Counted from the first letter of the stretch, positions 24,753 to 33,313 are shown. The stretch: 64,000 bases of DNA from Mycolicibacterium phocaicum (GCF_010731115.1 NZ_AP022616.1:3224001-3288000); one strand, 5' to 3'. Numbers and translations: made by a program. Notes: generated from the letters alone by a model not told the origin.

Positions 24753-25277
24753 ATGTCAGCAGCCGACATCCTGCCGTGGTGCGGCACGTTGTCCATCGCC
24801 GTCGCCGCACTGGTGATCCTGGCCGGACCGGCAGGACGCCGTGCCTACCACGCCGAGAGCGAGACCGCCTCCAGGCGCTGCCCGCTTCAGCAGCTCATGC
24901 GCACGAGCCCAACCGACGCCATGTACGTCGACCGCTTCCTTGACGTGAACACCGAGCCCTGGGTACTGACCCTGCCGGACTCCGCCGACCGCGGCTATCT
25001 GTTCCAGGTGCTCTCCGGCCGCGCCGATGTCTTCGACGACGCCGACGAGCACGTCGCCTGGACCACGCCGCAGACGTATGCCATCACGGGCCCGAGCTGG
25101 AATGGCGAACTGCCCACCAATGTCACCGAACACCGTTCACTCGCGCCGATCATCTGGCTGCTGGGCCGTGTCGAGTGCACGAGCACGGCCCAGGACCGCG
25201 CCGCGGCGCAAGAGCTACTGGACCGGATCTCGCTGGTTCCGTTGAGTGCCTACGTAACTCAGTTCGTGTCCGACTAG
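24753..25277 (+). CDS. Membrane-anchored short DUF1254 protein
   Basis: A 174-aa protein with an N-terminal hydrophobic segment (LSIAVAALVILAGPA) followed by a domain resembling DUF1254. The recognisable blocks are DRFLDVNTEPWVLTLPDSADRGYLFQVLSG, TYAITGPSWNGELP and IIWLLGRVECTSTAQDRAAAQELLDRISLVPLSAY. DUF1254 proteins are usually over 400 aa with a following DUF1214 domain, which is missing here. The gene is therefore a truncated or minimal form; the stop is a normal TAG and no C-terminal remnant is seen downstream. ATG 24753 is used with GGAG upstream. Its 3' end overlaps the convergent acyl-CoA dehydrogenase by four bases. Confidence 0.75.
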   Translation: MSAADILPWCGTLSIAVAALVILAGPAGRRAYHAESETASRRCPLQQLMRTSPTDAMYVDRFLDVNTEPWVLTLPDSADRGYLFQVLSGRADVFDDADEHVAWTTPQTYAITGPSWNGELPTNVTEHRSLAPIIWLLGRVECTSTAQDRAAAQELLDRISLVPLSAYVTQFVSD

Positions 25278-27181
25278 GGCGCCATCTCGTAACGACCAGC
25301 CAGGTCCCGCACCGTGCGGACCATGCGCTCCAGGCGGTCCGGGTCGCCGACCGGTTCCGCGATCAGATCCAGCGCGAGTTTCTTCTGCGCCGCGGTGGCG
25401 GTCGTCTTGCAGTGCAGCGTGGTGGCGTGCCGGGAGAAGTCGGTGACCAGAACTTCGAACAGTTGGTCCAGCACGTCGTCGTCGGTGCCCTCGATGGCAG
25501 CCTGCTCGAGGATCAGCTGCGCGTAGGGCAACAGGGTGAACAGCTCACCGATCGCGAACAGGAAGTCGACGTCGTCCTGCTGTGCGGCGGTCGGCGTGGC
25601 CGCCGCGAGCAGAGTCTGGAAACCATTGGCCTGCTTGAGGAAGACCGCAACGTTCGGCAGATGCGCGAACCCCTGAAGGATGCCGCGCCAGTCCGCGAAC
25701 GCGACCCGGCCCAGACCGCGGCTGGGACCTTGCGCGAACAGGAAGTCATCGTCGACGAAGTCTCGGCACCGGCCCACGTGCGGCAGCTCGTCGGTGCGTA
25801 ATGCCTTCGGGGCCCTGGGAATCCGCGCGATCTGCGGCACCACGGCCGAACCCGCCGCCCGCAGACTGTTGGCCACGGCCCGCGTCGCCGCGTTCGGCGA
25901 GTACTCGACGGGAAGCTGCTGCAGCGCCAGCAGGCCCGCATCGGCCGGGCGAAACATGAAGTTCTGCATGAACTTCAGCGAGAGGGCCATGTTGACGTGG
26001 ACGGTGCCCTCGAGGCGGGGCAGACCGACCGACCCGAGCAGCGCCATCGGGAAGAACATGTCGTTCTCGAAACCGCGCGCGGCGATGGTGTCCGACAACA
26101 GCGTGACGATCTTCTCGCCCTCGCGGGTGACGGTCATCTTCTCGATGGCGTTGAACAGCAGATAGCGACGATCGGACGCGGACGCCGACCGCATGTAGTC
26201 GATGGCCCGCTCGCTGTAGAGCTTCATCCCGGCCAACCGGACATATGCCTCGGCGAGCATGCGGCGGATCTGCGGGAATTCGGTGACGTGCTGCCCGAAC
26301 AGGATTCGGTTCTCGGCGTGCGTGATCGCCTCGTACATCGCGTGTTCGCACGTGCCGATCGCGCCGAATCCCAGGTTGAACTTACCGATGTTGACGGTGT
26401 TGATCGCGGCGTGAAACGCATCCTTGCCGGCATGCAGGATGTCGTCGGCGGAGACCGCGTAGTCCTCCAGATCGAAAGCGGCCACGTACATCTGGCCGTT
26501 GACGACGTTCTTGCGCAGCTTGTAGTCGTCGTGCTGGCTGTCGGCCGCGAAGAAGAGATACCCCTCGAAATCCTCGTCGGGCTTGCCGCCGTCCAGCGCT
26601 GTCGAACTGTCCAGGATCGGCTTGTCGGCACGGCGGCCGAACACCGACACCATCCGCGCCAGGTTGCCGTTTCCGATGTAGTACTTGCCACCGTTCGCCC
26701 GGTAGTCGTCGCCGACCGGAGTCAGCACCATGTCCGTGGAGTACACGTCGGCGCCGTGCTCCTTCTCGGAGAGGCCGAACGCGAAGATCTCACCGGCCTC
26801 GAGAAGCTCGGCGGCGCGCCGACGGGCCGCGGTGTTGGACGACTGCCAGATGGGGCCGAGGCCCAGGATCGTGACCTGCCAGACGTACCAGTACTGCATG
26901 CCGTAGAAGCCCAGGATCTCGCTGAACATCGCGTTGCGCGCGGTGTCCCAGCGCTTGTCGGGGTCACCGCCTGCCTCCGATGCCGGCGTCAGGAAGGTCG
27001 CGAACACCCGTTCCTTCTTGAGGAATTCGATGAACTCCGCGAACCAGACGCGGTCGCGGTCCTGCTGCGTCAGCCAGGCCTTGCCGTGGCTCTCGAAGAA
27101 CTCGATGGTGGCGCTGAAGATCTGCCGGGTCCGCTCGTCGAAGTCGGCGAAGTCCGGCTTGTGCGGGTTGAGCATGGTCAT
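25274..27181 (-). CDS. Acyl-CoA dehydrogenase (long form)
   Basis: FAD-dependent acyl-CoA dehydrogenase family protein, 635 aa, far longer than the usual 380-400 aa. The central domain contains FGLSEKEHGADVYSTDM, the FAD/substrate-binding beta-domain region, and ILFGQHVTEFPQIRRMLAEAYVRL, a helical-domain block. An extra C-terminal 200 residues are mostly helical. Long forms are often of the very-long-chain or acyl-CoA oxidase-like type. It oxidises acyl-CoA to enoyl-CoA with electrons passed to an ETF. The ATG has AGGA nine bases upstream. It is divergent from a TetR gene with an inverted repeat between them, the probable operator. Confidence 0.87.
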   Translation of the reverse strand: MTMLNPHKPDFADFDERTRQIFSATIEFFESHGKAWLTQQDRDRVWFAEFIEFLKKERVFATFLTPASEAGGDPDKRWDTARNAMFSEILGFYGMQYWYVWQVTILGLGPIWQSSNTAARRRAAELLEAGEIFAFGLSEKEHGADVYSTDMVLTPVGDDYRANGGKYYIGNGNLARMVSVFGRRADKPILDSSTALDGGKPDEDFEGYLFFAADSQHDDYKLRKNVVNGQMYVAAFDLEDYAVSADDILHAGKDAFHAAINTVNIGKFNLGFGAIGTCEHAMYEAITHAENRILFGQHVTEFPQIRRMLAEAYVRLAGMKLYSERAIDYMRSASASDRRYLLFNAIEKMTVTREGEKIVTLLSDTIAARGFENDMFFPMALLGSVGLPRLEGTVHVNMALSLKFMQNFMFRPADAGLLALQQLPVEYSPNAATRAVANSLRAAGSAVVPQIARIPRAPKALRTDELPHVGRCRDFVDDDFLFAQGPSRGLGRVAFADWRGILQGFAHLPNVAVFLKQANGFQTLLAAATPTAAQQDDVDFLFAIGELFTLLPYAQLILEQAAIEGTDDDVLDQLFEVLVTDFSRHATTLHCKTTATAAQKKLALDLIAEPVGDPDRLERMVRTVRDLAGRYEMAP

Positions 27182-27210
27182 GACCAGCGATCCTACAAGT
27201 ATGAAGAAAA

Positions 27211-27230
27211 ATTATTCAAACAAGAATAAT
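27211..27230. promoter_or_regulatory. Candidate TetR operator
   Basis: ATTATTCAAACAAGAATAAT has perfect 7-bp arms around a 6-base spacer and lies between the divergent acyl-CoA dehydrogenase and TetR genes. It is the most AT-rich spot nearby and is well placed for repression of both promoters. Confidence 0.6.
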
Positions 27231-27247
27231 CCTGCTACATTCAGTTC

Positions 27248-27880
27248 ATGGCCACCGACGCCGCAACGAAGCCCCGGGAGCGGGCCGCCCATCTGGGCCC
27301 GGAGCGCCGCCGTCCGCAGATCCTCGATGCCGCACTGCAGATCGCCGCGGAATCCGGCACGGCTGCGGTGACCATCGGCGCCGTGGCCACCCACCTCGGC
27401 GTCACCCGTCCGGTCATCTACTCGTGCTTCAAGGACCGGGTGGAACTCCTGGCCGCGCTGCTGGATCGCGAGGGCGAGTCGCTGCGCGAGACCCTGCTGG
27501 CCGCCCTGCACACCGGCCGCGGCGACGACCCGGAAGCCGCATTCATCGACGGGTACCGCGCGCTGCTACATGCCGTCGAGGACCAACCGGACACCTGGCG
27601 TTTCGTCTACCTGGCGCACGCCGACCCGGCGGTCGCCGACATGGTCGCCGAGACCCGCCGCGCGCTCGCGAGAAGTTCTTCGCGCTGGATCGCACCGGCG
27701 TTGACGACGTGGTGGCAGACCACCGACCTCAATCGCAAGATGCCGATACTGACCGAACTGTTCGTGTCCTCCAGCGAGGCCGCGGTCCGGTCCCTGCTCG
27801 ACCCCGAAAACGACTGGGACGCAGACAGTCTCGGTGAGTTCTACGGACGACTCATGTGCCGCGCGTTCGCCGCGGCCTGA
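27248..27880 (+). CDS. TetR-family transcriptional regulator
   Basis: A 210-aa TetR regulator. The N-terminal helix-turn-helix spans about residues 23-68 (RRPQILDAALQIAAESGTAAVTIGAVATHLGVTRPVIYSCFKDRVELL). The C-terminal ligand-binding domain resembles the WHG/TetR_C type, with a basic start region. It is divergent from the acyl-CoA dehydrogenase and is followed 17 bases later by the DUF2236 gene, so it probably controls itself and both neighbours through the palindrome upstream. The ligand is likely a hydrophobic or acyl-CoA compound, by inference from its targets. Confidence 0.9.
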   Translation: MATDAATKPRERAAHLGPERRRPQILDAALQIAAESGTAAVTIGAVATHLGVTRPVIYSCFKDRVELLAALLDREGESLRETLLAALHTGRGDDPEAAFIDGYRALLHAVEDQPDTWRFVYLAHADPAVADMVAETRRALARSSSRWIAPALTTWWQTTDLNRKMPILTELFVSSSEAAVRSLLDPENDWDADSLGEFYGRLMCRAFAAA

Positions 27881-27897
27881 CCAACAAGGAGTAAGTC

Positions 27898-28947
27898 GTG
27901 TCCCAGCCAGTGCAACCCCTCGCCGATTACGGCTTCTTCGGCCCGGGCACCGTCACCTGGAAGGTGTGGGGACACACCACCACCCCGGTGACCGGCCTGC
28001 AGCGCGCCGTTGTGGTGGAGGAGCTCGACCCGTCCCTGATCGCCGCGGTCGATGCCACGCAGGCCAACTACGACCGGCCCCGCACCCGCTACGACCGCAC
28101 CGTGCGCTATTTCGCGACCGTCGCGTTCGGCGACAGCGAGTCGGTCATCAAAGCCGCCGACGTGCTGGTCAAGGTCCACTCCAAGGCCATCGGTACCGAG
28201 CCCGTCAGCGGCAACAAGTACGACGCGAACAACCCGCACTCGCAGCTGTGGATCCTGCTGACCGGGTGGCATTCGGTGCTGACCGCCTACGAGATGTACG
28301 GCGGCGGCAAGCTCACGCCGGAGGAAGAGAACCAGTACTGGGAAGAGTGCGCCATCGCGGCGGAGTTCCAGACCTGCGACCCGGCCGACGTGCCGCGCAC
28401 CAGCGCGGGCGTCCGCGCGTACTTCGACGAGATGCGCCCGCACCTGGCGGTCAGCGAAGCCGCCCGCGCCATGATGGACCACCTGCTCAACGCCAAGGTC
28501 GTCCTGCCGCCGGCGCCGTTGCCATTGAAGCCGGTAGTCGAGCTCATCAACCTCGTCCTGCGCGCGGGCACCATCGCCACTATGCCCCGCTGGATGCGCA
28601 AGCTCAGCGGTTTCGACCAGCCTCGTGCCGTGGACATCGCCGTGCGCCCGGTACTCAAGGTGGCCTATGGCATCGTCGATCGGAGCCCCCGACTGAAACT
28701 CGCTGTGGCACAACTTATTGCGCCGTCAGTGGCCCCGGTGGCCGCGCCGTACATCCTCGGCATCGCGCCGGCATCCGACGAGGTGCTCACCCCGGAACAG
28801 GCGCGCGGCCGTTATGGCTACGCCAAACCCGCTGACGCCCACCATGATCTGCGTGCCAAGCAACAGCAGCGCGTGTTCGGCGAAGGCCAGGCACCCAGCG
28901 ACGAAGGGCTGATCGAATCGCAGGCGTATCTGGGCAGTTTGGCCTAG
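27898..28947 (+). CDS. DUF2236 / oxygenase MpaB-family protein
   Basis: A 349-aa protein of the DUF2236 (MpaB/latex-clearing-protein-like) superfamily, which includes haem b oxygenases that cleave polyisoprenoid or terpenoid chains. The conserved opening is YGFFGPGTVTWKVWGHTTTPVTGLQRAVVVEELDPSLIAAV, and GVRAYFDEMRPHL is typical. Histidines within the helical core are candidate haem ligands, though I cannot tell which. The GTG start follows AAGGAG. The gene is in line with the tetR gene. It ends four bases inside the convergent arsC. Confidence 0.83.
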   Translation: MSQPVQPLADYGFFGPGTVTWKVWGHTTTPVTGLQRAVVVEELDPSLIAAVDATQANYDRPRTRYDRTVRYFATVAFGDSESVIKAADVLVKVHSKAIGTEPVSGNKYDANNPHSQLWILLTGWHSVLTAYEMYGGGKLTPEEENQYWEECAIAAEFQTCDPADVPRTSAGVRAYFDEMRPHLAVSEAARAMMDHLLNAKVVLPPAPLPLKPVVELINLVLRAGTIATMPRWMRKLSGFDQPRAVDIAVRPVLKVAYGIVDRSPRLKLAVAQLIAPSVAPVAAPYILGIAPASDEVLTPEQARGRYGYAKPADAHHDLRAKQQQRVFGEGQAPSDEGLIESQAYLGSLA

Positions 28948-29348
28948 TTCGGCAGCAGTTCTTCGACCAGGTCCCGGACCCGGCCTGCGATGGCATCGCG
29001 GATGGGCCGCACGGCCTCGAGCGGCTGACCCGCCGGGTCGTCGAGTTTCCAGTCGCGGTAGGACACCCCCGGGAAGTACGGGCAGGTGTCGCCGCACCCC
29101 ATGGTGATCACCACGTCACTGCTTTGCACGGTATCGGCGGTGAGCACCTTCGGGGCTTCGGCGGTGATGTCGATGCCGAGTTCGGCCATGGCCGCGACGG
29201 CGACGGGGTTGATCGCATCAGCGGGTGCTGTTCCCGCGGAACGTACTTCGATGCGTCCTGCGGACAGGTGCGTCAACAGGGCAGCGGCCATCTGCGACCG
29301 GCCGGCGTTGTGCACGCAGACGAACAGGACGCTGGGCTTGGGTGTCAT
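28944..29348 (-). CDS. arsC: Arsenate reductase (LMW phosphatase type)
   Basis: ArsC of the low-molecular-weight tyrosine-phosphatase fold (134 aa), reducing arsenate to arsenite. The P-loop CVHNAGRS carries the catalytic Cys11 and Arg17 (CX5R). Downstream redox cysteines are likely Cys83 and Cys88 in MGCGDTCPYFPG, and the general acid region is WKLDDPAG. The ATG overlaps the stop of the ACR3 gene (ATGA), so it is the last gene of the arsI-ACR3-arsC operon. The product feeds arsenite to the efflux pump encoded just upstream. Confidence 0.95.
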   Translation of the reverse strand: MTPKPSVLFVCVHNAGRSQMAAALLTHLSAGRIEVRSAGTAPADAINPVAVAAMAELGIDITAEAPKVLTADTVQSSDVVITMGCGDTCPYFPGVSYRDWKLDDPAGQPLEAVRPIRDAIAGRVRDLVEELLPN

Positions 29349-30412
29349 GCGTGGACGCTCCTCAACCGCGGTCGCAGTGCCAGCGACAGATAAACCAGCG
29401 CGACGAGAACCGGCACCTCGATGAGCGGTCCGACGACGCCGGCCAGGGCCTGCCCGGAGGTCGCACCCCACGTCGCGATGGCCACGGCGATGGCCAATTC
29501 GAAGTTGTTGCCTGCCGCGGTGAATGCCAGCGTTGTGGTGCGTTCGTAGCCGAGACCCAGGACAGCGCCCAGGACGTAGCCGCCGCCCCACATGATGGCG
29601 AAGTACGCCAGCAGCGGCAGCGCGATGCGAGCGACGTCCCACGGCCGCGTGGTGATCTGATGCCCTTGCAGCGCAAAGAGAATCACGATGGTGAACAGCA
29701 GGCCGTACAGTGCCCACGGACCGACCCGGGGCAGGAACGTCGACTCGTACCAGGTGCGCCCCTTGGCTTTTTCCCCGAGACGACGTGACAGGTAGCCGGC
29801 AGCCAACGGGATGCCGAGGAAGATCAGGACCGACTTCGCGATCTGGAGCGGCGACGTCGCGATCGCGGCCTGCGGCAGGTGCAGCCAGCCCGGGAGGACC
29901 GACAGGTAGAACCAGCCGAGCACCGCGAACATCAGTACCTGGAACACCGAATTCAGCGCCACCAGCACGGCGGCGGCTTCCCGGTCACCACAGGCGAGGT
30001 CGTTCCAGATGATCACCATGGCGATGCAGCGAGCCAGGCCGACGACGATGAGCCCGGTCCGATACTCGGGCAGGTCCGCGAGGAACAGCCAGGCCAGCGC
30101 GAACATCAGCGCCGGCCCGAGCACCCAGTTCAGCACCAGTGAGGACAGCAGCAGCTTACGGTCGGACGTGACGGTCTCGAGTCGGTCGTACCGGACCTTG
30201 GCCAGCACCGGGTACATCATGACCAGCAGGCCCAGCGCGATCGGCAACGAAATGCCATCCACCTGAACCTTTTCCAGCACGACGTCCAGTCCGGGGACCC
30301 AGCGGCCGAGCAAGAGCCCGGCCGCCATCGCCAACCCGATCCAGACCGGCAGATACCGGTCGAGCGTCGAGAGTCGAGCTGTCGCCTGAGCGGCGTCAGC
30401 GCTCTGCGTCAT
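29345..30412 (-). CDS. arsB: ACR3-family arsenite efflux permease
   Basis: Integral membrane arsenite/proton antiporter of the ACR3 type (355 aa, about ten helices). The family signature around the conserved cysteine is GLARCIAMVIIWNDLACGDREAAA, and TAAGNNFELAIAVAIATWG is the conserved second motif. Its ATG overlaps the arsI stop (ATGA) and its stop overlaps the arsC start, so the three genes are translated as a coupled set. Expression should be controlled by ArsR from the divergent promoter. Confidence 0.95.
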   Translation of the reverse strand: MTQSADAAQATARLSTLDRYLPVWIGLAMAAGLLLGRWVPGLDVVLEKVQVDGISLPIALGLLVMMYPVLAKVRYDRLETVTSDRKLLLSSLVLNWVLGPALMFALAWLFLADLPEYRTGLIVVGLARCIAMVIIWNDLACGDREAAAVLVALNSVFQVLMFAVLGWFYLSVLPGWLHLPQAAIATSPLQIAKSVLIFLGIPLAAGYLSRRLGEKAKGRTWYESTFLPRVGPWALYGLLFTIVILFALQGHQITTRPWDVARIALPLLAYFAIMWGGGYVLGAVLGLGYERTTTLAFTAAGNNFELAIAVAIATWGATSGQALAGVVGPLIEVPVLVALVYLSLALRPRLRSVHA

Positions 30413-30834
30413 GCCTGCGCCCCGCAGCACACCGCATCATCCGATCCGCTCGGCGCAGCGCCGAAGGTTTCACTGTCGGCCAGCACGGTGTAGACCTCCC
30501 AGCGTTCCCCGCCGGGGGCGGTCGCCCACACCTTGTCCTGCGTGGCGAAGCAGCAGGTGGTGCCGATCTCCTCTTCGGTGAACATTCCTGCCTCGGCCAG
30601 GCGGGCGATCTCGGTGTGCACGGCGTCGCTTGATTCGACCTCCACACCCAGATGGTTGATCGACCCGCCGTGTCCCGGGTTCTCGAGCAGCACCAGTTTG
30701 AGCGGCGGATTCGCGATCGCGAAGTTCGCGTAGCCGGGCTTCACCTTGGCCGGCTCGGCGCCAAAGAGGTTGCGGTAGAAGGCGATCGACTCGTCGAGGT
30801 TGTCGACGTTCAGAGCGAGCTGGACACGAGACAT
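30409..30834 (-). CDS. arsI: ArsI/CadI-family metal-binding glyoxalase-fold protein
   Basis: Vicinal-oxygen-chelate fold protein (141 aa) of the ArsI/CadI family, which includes C-As lyases that demethylate trivalent organoarsenicals and cadmium-induced proteins. The vicinal thiol pair C94-C95 in GTTCCFATQDKVW would bind As(III). His61 in SINHLGVEVE and Glu113 in RWEVYTVL are at the metal-ligand positions. The C-terminal tail has another CC pair. The ATG has AGGAGG six bases upstream. It is the first gene of the leftward ars operon. The true substrate (organoarsenical or Cd) cannot be told from sequence. Confidence 0.92.
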   Translation of the reverse strand: MSRVQLALNVDNLDESIAFYRNLFGAEPAKVKPGYANFAIANPPLKLVLLENPGHGGSINHLGVEVESSDAVHTEIARLAEAGMFTEEEIGTTCCFATQDKVWATAPGGERWEVYTVLADSETFGAAPSGSDDAVCCGAQA

Positions 30835-30855
30835 GGCAGACCTCCTGAGGTATGT

Positions 30856-30908
30856 GACGTATATCGAAATCCGTAGCACAGTTCTACCGCACCTTTTCGA
30901 TATATGTC
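30856..30908. promoter_or_regulatory. Divergent ars operator region
   Basis: GACGTATATCGAAA (30856-30869) and TTTCGATATATGTC (30895-30908) are inverted repeats matching at 13 of 14 positions, separated by 25 bases. They lie between arsI (minus) and arsR (plus). Each arm is a likely ArsR half-site or full site, so one dimer pair could cover both promoters. Confidence 0.65.
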
Positions 30909-30933
30909 AACAAGCTGAGGTAGCATCGGTGGC

Positions 30934-31287
30934 ATGCCCAAGGCACTGCCCGTGATCGACATGTCGGAACCGTTGTGTTGCGCCCCGGTGGCCGCGAGCC
31001 CGACCGACGACGCCGCCGCACTCGACCTCGCCATGCGGCTCAAGGCACTCGCCGACCCCGCGCGCGTGAAACTGATGTCGCTGCTGTTCACCTGTGGCGA
31101 GCCCTGCACCACCGGCTCCCTTGCGGCCGTGGTGGGCCTGGCCGAATCGACGGTCAGTCACCACCTCGGCCAACTGCGGGCCGCCGGGTTCGTCATCTCC
31201 GAACGTCAGGGGATGAACGTGCACCACACCCCGCGACGCGACGCGCTCGCCGCGCTATGCCGGGTGCTCGACCCGAATTGCTGCTGA
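30934..31287 (+). CDS. arsR: ArsR/SmtB-family metalloregulator
   Basis: A 117-aa winged-helix repressor. The DNA-recognition region is TTGSLAAVVGLAESTVSHHLGQLRAAGFV. The possible As(III) ligands are unusual: an N-terminal C15-C16 pair, C54 and C58 flanking the start of the HTH, and a terminal C116-C117 pair. The classical CxC(x)n motif in helix 3 (ELCVCDL) is absent; mycobacterial/corynebacterial ArsR forms use displaced cysteines, so this arrangement fits. It is divergent from arsI-ACR3-arsC with inverted repeats in between and is expected to repress both sides until As(III) binds. Confidence 0.93.
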   Translation: MPKALPVIDMSEPLCCAPVAASPTDDAAALDLAMRLKALADPARVKLMSLLFTCGEPCTTGSLAAVVGLAESTVSHHLGQLRAAGFVISERQGMNVHHTPRRDALAALCRVLDPNCC

Positions 31288-31294
31288 CCGCCGA

Positions 31295-32452
31295 TCAGCT
31301 CGGCAGCGGCAGGCCCAGAGAGGTGGCGAGGACGCCCGCCACGGCGGCCAGCAGCAACGTGATCACGACGTTTACCCGGCTGAACACCGCAACCACCGCC
31401 ACCGCCAGGACGACGTACTGCCAGGTCTGGCTGATCGACATGGCCAGCGGCACGGCCGAACCCAGAATCGCGCCGATGGCGGCCGGACCCGCGCCGTCCA
31501 GGAAGGCGCGCACATAGCTGTTGCTGCGAATCCTGTCGAAGTGCTTGGCGCCCAACAGGATGAACAGGAACGACGGGCTGAACGCCACCACCGAGGCCAG
31601 CACCCCGCCGAGCAATCCGGCGGCGGCATAGCCGACGACAGCGACGGTCTGCACCACCGGTCCCGGCGTGATCTGGCCCAGCGCAACGGCATTGAGGAAC
31701 TGCGCCCCGGTCATCCAGTGGTAGTGGTCGACGGCGTCGGCCTGCATGAGCGGAATGATGACGAAGCCGCCGCCATACGACAGCGCACCGACCTTCAGCG
31801 CCACCCAGCACAGCGAACCCAACGTGCCCAGCGTCAGGGACTGGAACGCCATGACCGGCATGCTGCGTGCACCGGACCGGGGCAGCGTCGTCGTCCGCGC
31901 CAATTCGATTGCGCCACAGGCCAACAGCACCACAACCAGCCACGGTCCCAGCAACGCGGCGGCGATCGCACCGGCCGCGAGGTACACCGGCCACCAGACC
32001 GAACTGGTGCGCCGCTGCCAACTGGCGGGGATCAATGCGGCGCCCGCGTGCACGGCCACGGCAGCCACTGCCGCGCCCGCGCCGGCACCTGCCGCCAGCA
32101 CCCACCGCGGCGGCGAACCGGCCAGGAACAACGCCGCCAGCCCGAGGATGACGATGAGCCCGGGAATGATGAAGGCGGCGCCGCCGACCAGCGCACCCAG
32201 CCTGCCGCGGACGCGCCAGGCGCAGTAGATCGACAGCTGCGTCGACGCCGGCCCCGGCAACAGGTTGCAGGTGGCGATCGCGTCTTCGAACTCGGTGGCA
32301 CCGATCCAGCGGCGCCGCTCCACGCACAGGCTGCGTAACAACCTGATGTGCGTGGGCGGGCCACCGAAACCGATACAGCCGATGATGCCCCACTCCCGCA
32401 GGACGGTGCCCAATGGCACTCGGGGCGGTGAATCCTCTGCGGGCGTGGTCAC
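31295..32452 (-). CDS. chrA: ChrA chromate transporter
   Basis: CHR-family chromate efflux protein (385 aa) with two homologous halves and about ten helices. The first-half signature is FGGPPTHIRLLR with NLLPGPASTQLSIYCAW. The second is LSYGGGFVIIPLMQ with ALGQITPGPVVQT. The GTG at 32452 is chosen because AGGA lies nine bases upstream; a TTG at 32458 is also in frame. It is convergent with arsR, giving an arsenic-chromium resistance cluster. No chrB-type regulator is present. Confidence 0.93.
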   Translation of the reverse strand: MTTPAEDSPPRVPLGTVLREWGIIGCIGFGGPPTHIRLLRSLCVERRRWIGATEFEDAIATCNLLPGPASTQLSIYCAWRVRGRLGALVGGAAFIIPGLIVILGLAALFLAGSPPRWVLAAGAGAGAAVAAVAVHAGAALIPASWQRRTSSVWWPVYLAAGAIAAALLGPWLVVVLLACGAIELARTTTLPRSGARSMPVMAFQSLTLGTLGSLCWVALKVGALSYGGGFVIIPLMQADAVDHYHWMTGAQFLNAVALGQITPGPVVQTVAVVGYAAAGLLGGVLASVVAFSPSFLFILLGAKHFDRIRSNSYVRAFLDGAGPAAIGAILGSAVPLAMSISQTWQYVVLAVAVVAVFSRVNVVITLLLAAVAGVLATSLGLPLPS

Positions 32453-32490
32453 GACCAATCATCCTGGCAGGTCACGCCGCAGCGCGCACC

Positions 32491-32943
32491 TTACGGGCAG
32501 GCGACGTCCATCTCGAAGCTCTTGTTCACCTGCTGCGGCGATCGCGGATTGCTCAGGTCGCTGCCGCTGGCGGTGCCCTTGATCGCGTACGACTTGCCCC
32601 GCACGGCGGCTACGGCATTGTCGGCCTCGCCGGGCTCGGAGCTCGTGAATCCCAGCGCGACACCGTCGACGGTGCCGAGCCCGACGGTACGAACCTGTGG
32701 CGGATCGCTCGTCGTCACCACGGCACCCACGCCGCTGGACACGTCGCCGATCCCGATCGTGACGTTGTCACCCGCCTGGTGGCAGGTCACTCCGCCGCTC
32801 ACGGCACGTTGTTGTCCGTCGACGATGACCTGCGGCGCGCGCATGCCCACATTTGGCGAGCCGGCCCCCGATTGGGAGTTCTGCGTGGAACAACCGGCCA
32901 GCCCCAGGGCGACCACACCGATCACGACACTCTTACGTACCAA
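32491..32943 (-). CDS. LpqH (19-kDa antigen)-family lipoprotein
   Basis: A 150-aa exported lipoprotein. The signal peptide ends in the lipobox LAGC with Cys18 as the lipidated residue. The mature domain matches the mycobacterial LpqH family: VIVDGQ, VSGGVTCHQAGDNVTIGIGD, VGLGTVDGVALGFTS and the C-terminal VNKSFEMDVACP, with two cysteines likely disulfide-bonded. Such proteins are surface-exposed and immunogenic in pathogenic mycobacteria; their cellular role is unclear. It lies upstream of chrA on the same strand but separated by 38 bases. Confidence 0.88.
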   Translation of the reverse strand: MVRKSVVIGVVALGLAGCSTQNSQSGAGSPNVGMRAPQVIVDGQQRAVSGGVTCHQAGDNVTIGIGDVSSGVGAVVTTSDPPQVRTVGLGTVDGVALGFTSSEPGEADNAVAAVRGKSYAIKGTASGSDLSNPRSPQQVNKSFEMDVACP

Positions 32944-33031
32944 CGTTTCTCCTCCTTCACGTCCGGGATGTCTGGCGGTACAACGCCAGGGTTCCCCGGA
33001 GCGGAGGAGATCAATCGTCCGCGGCGACGAG

Positions 33032-33313
33032 CTACGGGCAGACGGTGACGATCCCGGCGGGGCCGGTCACGCAAGGCAGGTTGACGTAGACCTCAGGGCC
33101 ATCCCAGCCGCCACCGCGCCAACCCGGGCCACCCCAACCGCGGCCGTGGTCGTCCCAGTCGTCGTGGCCGTGGCCGTGGCCGCGGTCCATCGGGATGATG
33201 GCCGGGTCAGTCACCGGCGCAGCTGCGGAAATACCCGCACCGAAACCCAAAAAAGCAGCTCCCAGGCTTGCTGCAAGTGCTGTAGTCGACGCAATCTTCT
33301 TCATCGTGGCCAT
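33032..33313 (-). CDS. Small secreted His/Gly/Trp-rich protein
   Basis: A 93-aa exported protein. The signal peptide is MATMKKIASTTALAASLGAAFLGFGAGISAAA. The mature part has a striking HGHGHDDWDDHGRG cluster followed by Gly/Trp repeats, ending in a domain with two cysteines (LPCVTGPAGIVTVCP). The histidine-aspartate cluster could bind divalent metals. The ATG at 33313 follows GGAGG by six bases; ATGs at 33304 and 33319 are less well placed. No family is known to me. Its closeness to the ars/chr cluster may be coincidence. Confidence 0.72.
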   Translation of the reverse strand: MATMKKIASTTALAASLGAAFLGFGAGISAAAPVTDPAIIPMDRGHGHGHDDWDDHGRGWGGPGWRGGGWDGPEVYVNLPCVTGPAGIVTVCP

